Shown here piece by piece: positions 60,641 to 64,000 of a stretch of 64,000 nt of DNA. The stretch is from DASYXW01 sp035934405. Its GTDB lineage: Bacteria; Acidobacteriota; Terriglobia; UBA7540. The DNA is taken from the NCBI GenBank assembly GCA_035934405.1, contig DASYXW010000074.1, positions 1 to 64,000 on the forward strand, read 5' to 3'. The first letter of the stretch is position 1. Each line of letters opens with the position of its first letter. The position numbers and the translations under genes were made by a program. The notes under the pieces are model-generated. The model did not search any database and had not been told where the DNA came from. It worked only from the letters and a program-made list of their open reading frames with translations.

Positions 60641-61900
60641 TCAATTGGGGTTCGCCATCCGAGAGACGACGAGGGCCGAATTTTTTGAACCGAACGCGAT
60701 GCAATTGCAGATGGCGTGCTCGATCTCGGCCGGCCGGCTGTGATGCGGGACATAGTCGAGGTCGCAGTTGGGGTCGGCGACGTCGAGGTTCAGGGTGGGA
60801 GGGAGGCGGTTGTCGCGCATGGCGAGCAGCGTCGCGGCCAGGCCGGCAGCCCCGCAAGCGCCCTGCGGGTGCCCGATCAAGGACTTCAGCGCCGAGGCCG
60901 GCACGCGGTACGCCCGCTTGCCCAGCGTCAGTTTCAGCGCCCGCGTCTCAATGCGGTCGTTCAACACGGTCGAAGTGCCGTGCAGGTTGACGTAGTCCAC
61001 TTGCTCAGGACCGATCGCCGCCTGCTCACAGGCGAGCGTCATGGCGCGCGCCGGCTCCTCGCCGTCTTCGCCCAAACGCACGCGATGGAACGCCTCGCAC
61101 GTCGACGCGTAACCCGTAATCTCACCGTAAATGCGAGCGCCACGGGCGCGAGCCTTTTCGTATTCCTCGAGCACGAACATCCAGGAGCCTTCACCGAGCA
61201 CGAAGCCGTCGCGGTCGGCCGAAAACGGCCGTGAGCCGCGATGCGGCTCGTTGTTCCAGGAAGAGGTCATAATCCGCAGCACCGTGAACGCCTTGACGAT
61301 GAGCGGCGAGATCGGCGCGTCGGCGCCGCCCACGACCACCGTATCCGCCATGCCGCACCGGATGTTCTGCGCCGCGTAACCGACGGCATCGGTCGAGGAT
61401 GTGCAGCCGGTGGAAATCACGTGGCTGAAGCCGCGAAAGCCGAAGTGCATGGAGATCTCGCTGGCGATGGTGCCGATGGTAGCGGAGGGAATCGTGTAGA
61501 TGCTGCACTGGCGCACCTGCCCGGAAAAGTAGAGCGAGAACTGCCGCTCCACAAACTCCTGGCCGCCGCCACCCGAGCCCAGCAGCACGCCGATGCCGCG
61601 GCGTTCCTCAAGCGACATCGCCGGCGCGTCAAGGCCCGCGTCGCTCACGGCTTCGCTGGCCGCGGCGATCGCCAGCGGCACCACGCGGCTCACGTTCGGA
61701 GCGTCCTTCTCACTGATGTGGAGCAGCGGGTCGAATTCCGGAATCTCGCCGGCAATCTGCACCGGAAGCGAGGAAGCATCGAAGGACTGGATGCGCCGCA
61801 CTCCGCTCTTGCCGGCGCACGTGGCCGACCAGAACGCCTCCCGGCCGATGCCGTTCGGGCTCACCGCACCGATGCCGGTCACGACGACGCGACGCGTCAT
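60641..61900 (-). CDS. Beta-ketoacyl-ACP synthase (FabF-like)
   Basis: This 419-residue thiolase-fold enzyme has VVVTGIGAVSPNGIG at the start, nucleophile Cys166 in ISTGCTSSTDA, His in NLHGTSTVLND and the second His in LIGHPQGACGAAG. All three catalytic residues are present. Operon partners are a methyltransferase and a flavoprotein rather than fab genes, so a specialised lipid or polyketide product is more likely than housekeeping fatty-acid synthesis. No acyl carrier protein is seen here. Confidence 0.92.
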   Translation of the reverse strand: MTRRVVVTGIGAVSPNGIGREAFWSATCAGKSGVRRIQSFDASSLPVQIAGEIPEFDPLLHISEKDAPNVSRVVPLAIAAASEAVSDAGLDAPAMSLEERRGIGVLLGSGGGGQEFVERQFSLYFSGQVRQCSIYTIPSATIGTIASEISMHFGFRGFSHVISTGCTSSTDAVGYAAQNIRCGMADTVVVGGADAPISPLIVKAFTVLRIMTSSWNNEPHRGSRPFSADRDGFVLGEGSWMFVLEEYEKARARGARIYGEITGYASTCEAFHRVRLGEDGEEPARAMTLACEQAAIGPEQVDYVNLHGTSTVLNDRIETRALKLTLGKRAYRVPASALKSLIGHPQGACGAAGLAATLLAMRDNRLPPTLNLDVADPNCDLDYVPHHSRPAEIEHAICNCIAFGSKNSALVVSRMANPN

Positions 61901-61928
61901 TTAAACCCTCCATCCAACGCGGGGAATG

Positions 61929-62136
61929 CTAGTACTTCGTGACGGAGTTCCGCGTCATAACGCGCGGAAGGGCGGGACTTCAGTCCCGCCGTACGGAGGT
62001 GCGCCCTCACCCCCTGCCCCTCTCCCAACGGGAGAGGGGGGACCGCGAAGCGGTGGGCGAGGGCGTGTGCGACGGGGTTAAAACCCCGCCCTTCCAACCT
62101 TACATTGTGACGGTGTTTTTCGTCACCAAGTACTAG
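61929..62136. mobile_element. MITE-like nested inverted repeat
   Basis: A 208-base element has 16-base terminal inverted repeats (CTAGTACTTCGTGACG at 61929; its complement with one mismatch ends at 62136). A second inverted pair, GGAAGGGCGGG (61966) and CCCGCCCTTCC (62085), lies inside, plus internal GGGACTTCAGTCCC and CCTCTCCC/GGGAGAGG hairpins. There is no coding capacity. It sits just upstream of the ketosynthase start. Confidence 0.7.
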
Positions 62137-62145
62137 CGGCCTTAA

Positions 62146-62180
62146 GATTTGAAATTTGAGATTCGACATTTGAGATTGAA
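62146..62180. repeat. 7-mer array
   Basis: Five in-phase units: GATTTGA, AATTTGA, GATTCGA, CATTTGA, GATTGAA. It lies just after the YceI gene (minus strand), in the gap next to the MITE-like element. Confidence 0.75.
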
Positions 62181-62204
62181 GTTTCCAGCCTCTGATCCTG
62201 TTGA

Positions 62205-62867
62205 TTACTGTCTCTTGAGCACCAGGTCGTAAACCAGCTCAAATTCGTTCTTTACTTTAACGGTGCCGAGGCCCAGGCGGATCGGCTCGATGCCGAAATC
62301 GCGCAGGCGGAGCGTCTGCTTTCCATGCACGTGAATCTGGCCTGGGCTCTCGCTCCAGGTCAACGGAAAATCAACCTGCCGGGTCACGCCATGCGCCGTG
62401 ACGTCCGCCAGCAAGCGCCAGGAATCTTTGGCGTCGCCGGGAGCGGCGGAACGCGACTGCAACTCGATCGCGGGGTAGTGCGCAGCGTCCATCTGCGATG
62501 GGCCCAGCATCTTCTCCTCGATCCGCTGCCGGGTTGATTCGGAAGCGCCGGGGTCCACGACTTTAAGCGACGCCGCGTCGCCGGTGACCTGAATCTGCCA
62601 GCTTTTGCCCGCGGAAGCGTTCGCCGTTCCCGAGAAGCGTTCGAGCACGATGATATGGTTGTCTCCGAGACCGCCGAGGAGTCCGGTGCGAAACACGTGA
62701 ATCTCAATGTGACTCGCCCGCGGATCGATCCGATATGCGCCGGGTGTTTGGGCAGCCGCGCCGCCTGCGAAAGCAATCACCGCCCCGGCGGCGCAGACTG
62801 CCCGAACCCAACCACTCCCTGGCGTCGCGCGTGCCTCCTTTCCGCCCGTCCTGCGATTGCTCCTCAT
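62205..62867 (-). CDS. Exported YceI-family lipocalin-like protein
   Basis: This 220-residue protein has a signal peptide ending AAAQ (about 1-40 with ATG 62867) and a YceI domain: GAYRIDPRASHIEIHVFRTG, SLKVVDPG, MLGPSQMDAAHYPAIELQS, DVTAHGVTRQVDFPL. YceI proteins form a beta barrel that binds isoprenoid chains or similar lipids. Long upstream in-frame sequence lacks protein-like features and overlaps the next gene, so the shorter start is chosen. Confidence 0.88.
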   Translation of the reverse strand: MRSNRRTGGKEARATPGSGWVRAVCAAGAVIAFAGGAAAQTPGAYRIDPRASHIEIHVFRTGLLGGLGDNHIIVLERFSGTANASAGKSWQIQVTGDAASLKVVDPGASESTRQRIEEKMLGPSQMDAAHYPAIELQSRSAAPGDAKDSWRLLADVTAHGVTRQVDFPLTWSESPGQIHVHGKQTLRLRDFGIEPIRLGLGTVKVKNEFELVYDLVLKRQ

Positions 62868-62994
62868 AAACTGCCAGCATATCACGCCACTTGAAGGCGA
62901 GTGGCGGCGCGAGAATGTCCGGCGGTGAGAGCGCAAGGACGCTCGCATCAAGAGCTCTCGCTGTCGGCCCGCTGCCGTTAGTCTTTGCGGCCGA

Positions 62995-63429
62995 CTACTG
63001 CCTGCACGACCCATAGTCTTTGACAAGCTTCTGGACCGCGAAGCTGACCTTTCCTGAGCCGTCCTTGCTCTTCTTCCCCTTCAGTTTGACGCGCTCACCG
63101 GGCGCAAGCAGCACGTCATTGGAGGCCAGCAGAGCGTAAGTGTTCTTGTCCTTCTCATTCATCAATTTGTTGCCCGCGGCCGACGGCTCAACGCAGCCGA
63201 CAATGGTGCCGCGGTTATGCAGAACCAGATACGTCACGGCGACGCCGGCCGCCGCCGCTGCGCCGATTGCAATCCCCGTGCTCGAACTGTAGCCCCCCGT
63301 GGGCGGTTTGTAGCCCGGAGTCCCCTGCGTGCCCGTGCCGCCGCCACCATACTGTGCGAGCCCCACGGCAGCGGTGGCAATGCTGAAGGTCAACCCCAAA
63401 GTGAAGCGAACGATGAAACGTGACATCAT
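62995..63429 (-). CDS. Small exported protein of unknown function
   Basis: This 144-residue protein has a signal peptide (ends GLAQ), a Gly/Ser/Thr-rich linker (YGGGGTGTQGTPGYKPPTGG), a membrane-like helix (about 52-70) and a small C-terminal domain with DVLLAPGERVKLKGKK and two cysteines (GCVE, YGSC). The last part resembles small SH3-like or OB-like folds, but I recognise no family. Confidence 0.7.
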   Translation of the reverse strand: MMSRFIVRFTLGLTFSIATAAVGLAQYGGGGTGTQGTPGYKPPTGGYSSSTGIAIGAAAAAGVAVTYLVLHNRGTIVGCVEPSAAGNKLMNEKDKNTYALLASNDVLLAPGERVKLKGKKSKDGSGKVSFAVQKLVKDYGSCRQ

Positions 63430-63659
63430 CTACCTCCTGTTGAAATAACCACAGGCAGTACGATGCGATGTTGACTGGCGCCTCGCGTCACGCGTTTGCC
63501 AACAAATTGTCAATAAGTTGCATGCGATATCGGGATGCCGGCATGGCGCCGGTTAATTCTGTCGGCCGAAAGTTTCGCGCGCCATGAGCCCTGTGCGCTA
63601 TAGTCGTCGCTTGGCTGCCGAGCTTCAACCCAATCGGGCAGGCGGCTTGAGGTGAGATC

Positions 63660-64000
63660 ATGCCAAGAATCATCGAACCCCGAACGGAAGAATACCTTTA
63701 CTCCCTGCTGCCGAAGCGCGACGCGGTGCTCGGAGAGATGGAGCGGCACGCGGCGAAGCACAACGTCCCCATCGTCGGACCGGCTTGCGGCCGGCTGCTG
63801 TACCAGTTGGCGCGGCTGATCAAGGCGCGGCGCGTATTCGAGATGGGCTCGGCGATCGGCTACTCAACGCTGTGGCTGGCCCGCGCCGTGGGGCCGAGGG
63901 GCAAGGTGTTTTATACCGACGGCGATCCGGCGAACGCGCGCCGCGCCGAATCGAGCTTCAAGCGCGCCGGCGTGCTCGGCCGCGTACGGATTCTGGTGGG
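63660..64000 (+). CDS. SAM-dependent O-methyltransferase, cut by the window end
   Basis: At least 113 residues are present. The start MPRIIEPRTEEYLYSLLPKR and motif I VFEMGSAIGYSTLWLARAV match the class I O-methyltransferase (COMT/caffeoyl-CoA type) family; TDGDPANARRAE is the motif-II region. ATG 63660 follows GAGGTGA. The C-terminal half is outside the window. Confidence 0.85.
   Translation, partial: MPRIIEPRTEEYLYSLLPKRDAVLGEMERHAAKHNVPIVGPACGRLLYQLARLIKARRVFEMGSAIGYSTLWLARAVGPRGKVFYTDGDPANARRAESSFKRAGVLGRVRILV

Overview
The window looks like a chromosome segment from a GC-rich soil or subsurface Gram-negative bacterium, most likely an acidobacterium. This placement is inferred from the mix of genes and was not tested: a TPR-bearing secretin with GspG-like pseudopilins beside pilMNOP-like genes, GloVer-repeat and VPS10/BNR-repeat secreted proteins, a P1-family peptidase, a split archease/RtcB locus, fused-alpha KorAB, and many palindromic intergenic repeats. 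There are about 50 protein genes. No rRNA, tRNA or CRISPR array was recognised.

Layout. 1-10.8 kb (minus strand): a type IV pilus / type II secretion-like machine in the order STN-HEAT protein, secretin, two pseudopilins, PilC, PilB, PilM, PilN, PilO, PilP. Almost every junction carries a short tandem array of degenerate 7-mers (8-mers at one junction). 10.9-12.85 kb: cystathionine beta-synthase-like gene, divergent from a peroxiredoxin whose peroxidatic cysteine codon is an in-frame TGA, making it a likely selenoprotein. 12.9-21 kb: secreted VPS10/BNR protein, GloVer protein and penicillin acylase. 21-23.1 kb: M20 peptidase and aspartate-semialdehyde dehydrogenase. 23.5-26.6 kb: GcvT-like protein, divergent from a PYROXD2-like oxidoreductase. 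26.6-29.6 kb: archease, a metallo-beta-lactamase-fold protein that has lost most metal ligands, and RtcB, an RNA-repair module. 29.7-33.9 kb: ku remnant, P1 peptidase, RlmN and a decayed IS256-type element. 33.9-39.9 kb: tripartite RND efflux system. 40-44 kb: dapD, an EVE-domain gene, a PEP-mutase-like gene, dapA and dapB. 44-50.9 kb: secreted proteins, a hydrolase and korA/korB with a small coiled-coil gene between them. 51.7-57.1 kb: a secreted Cys-rich hydrolase-like protein bracketed by a 50-bp direct repeat, then rodA and an RNase E/G with a roughly 400-residue insertion in its S1 domain. 57.1-64 kb: Mo-oxidoreductase, two CuA-like cupredoxins, a ketosynthase/methyltransferase/flavoprotein operon, a MITE-like element, a YceI protein, a small secreted protein and a truncated O-methyltransferase.

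The two most unusual signals are the selenocysteine peroxiredoxin (12347-12847) and the 7-mer arrays. The arrays resemble the STRR heptanucleotide repeats known from cyanobacteria. Here they also lie inside reading frames, where they encode two prepilin leaders, a signal peptide, the PilM C-terminus and the spacer peptide of a penicillin acylase.
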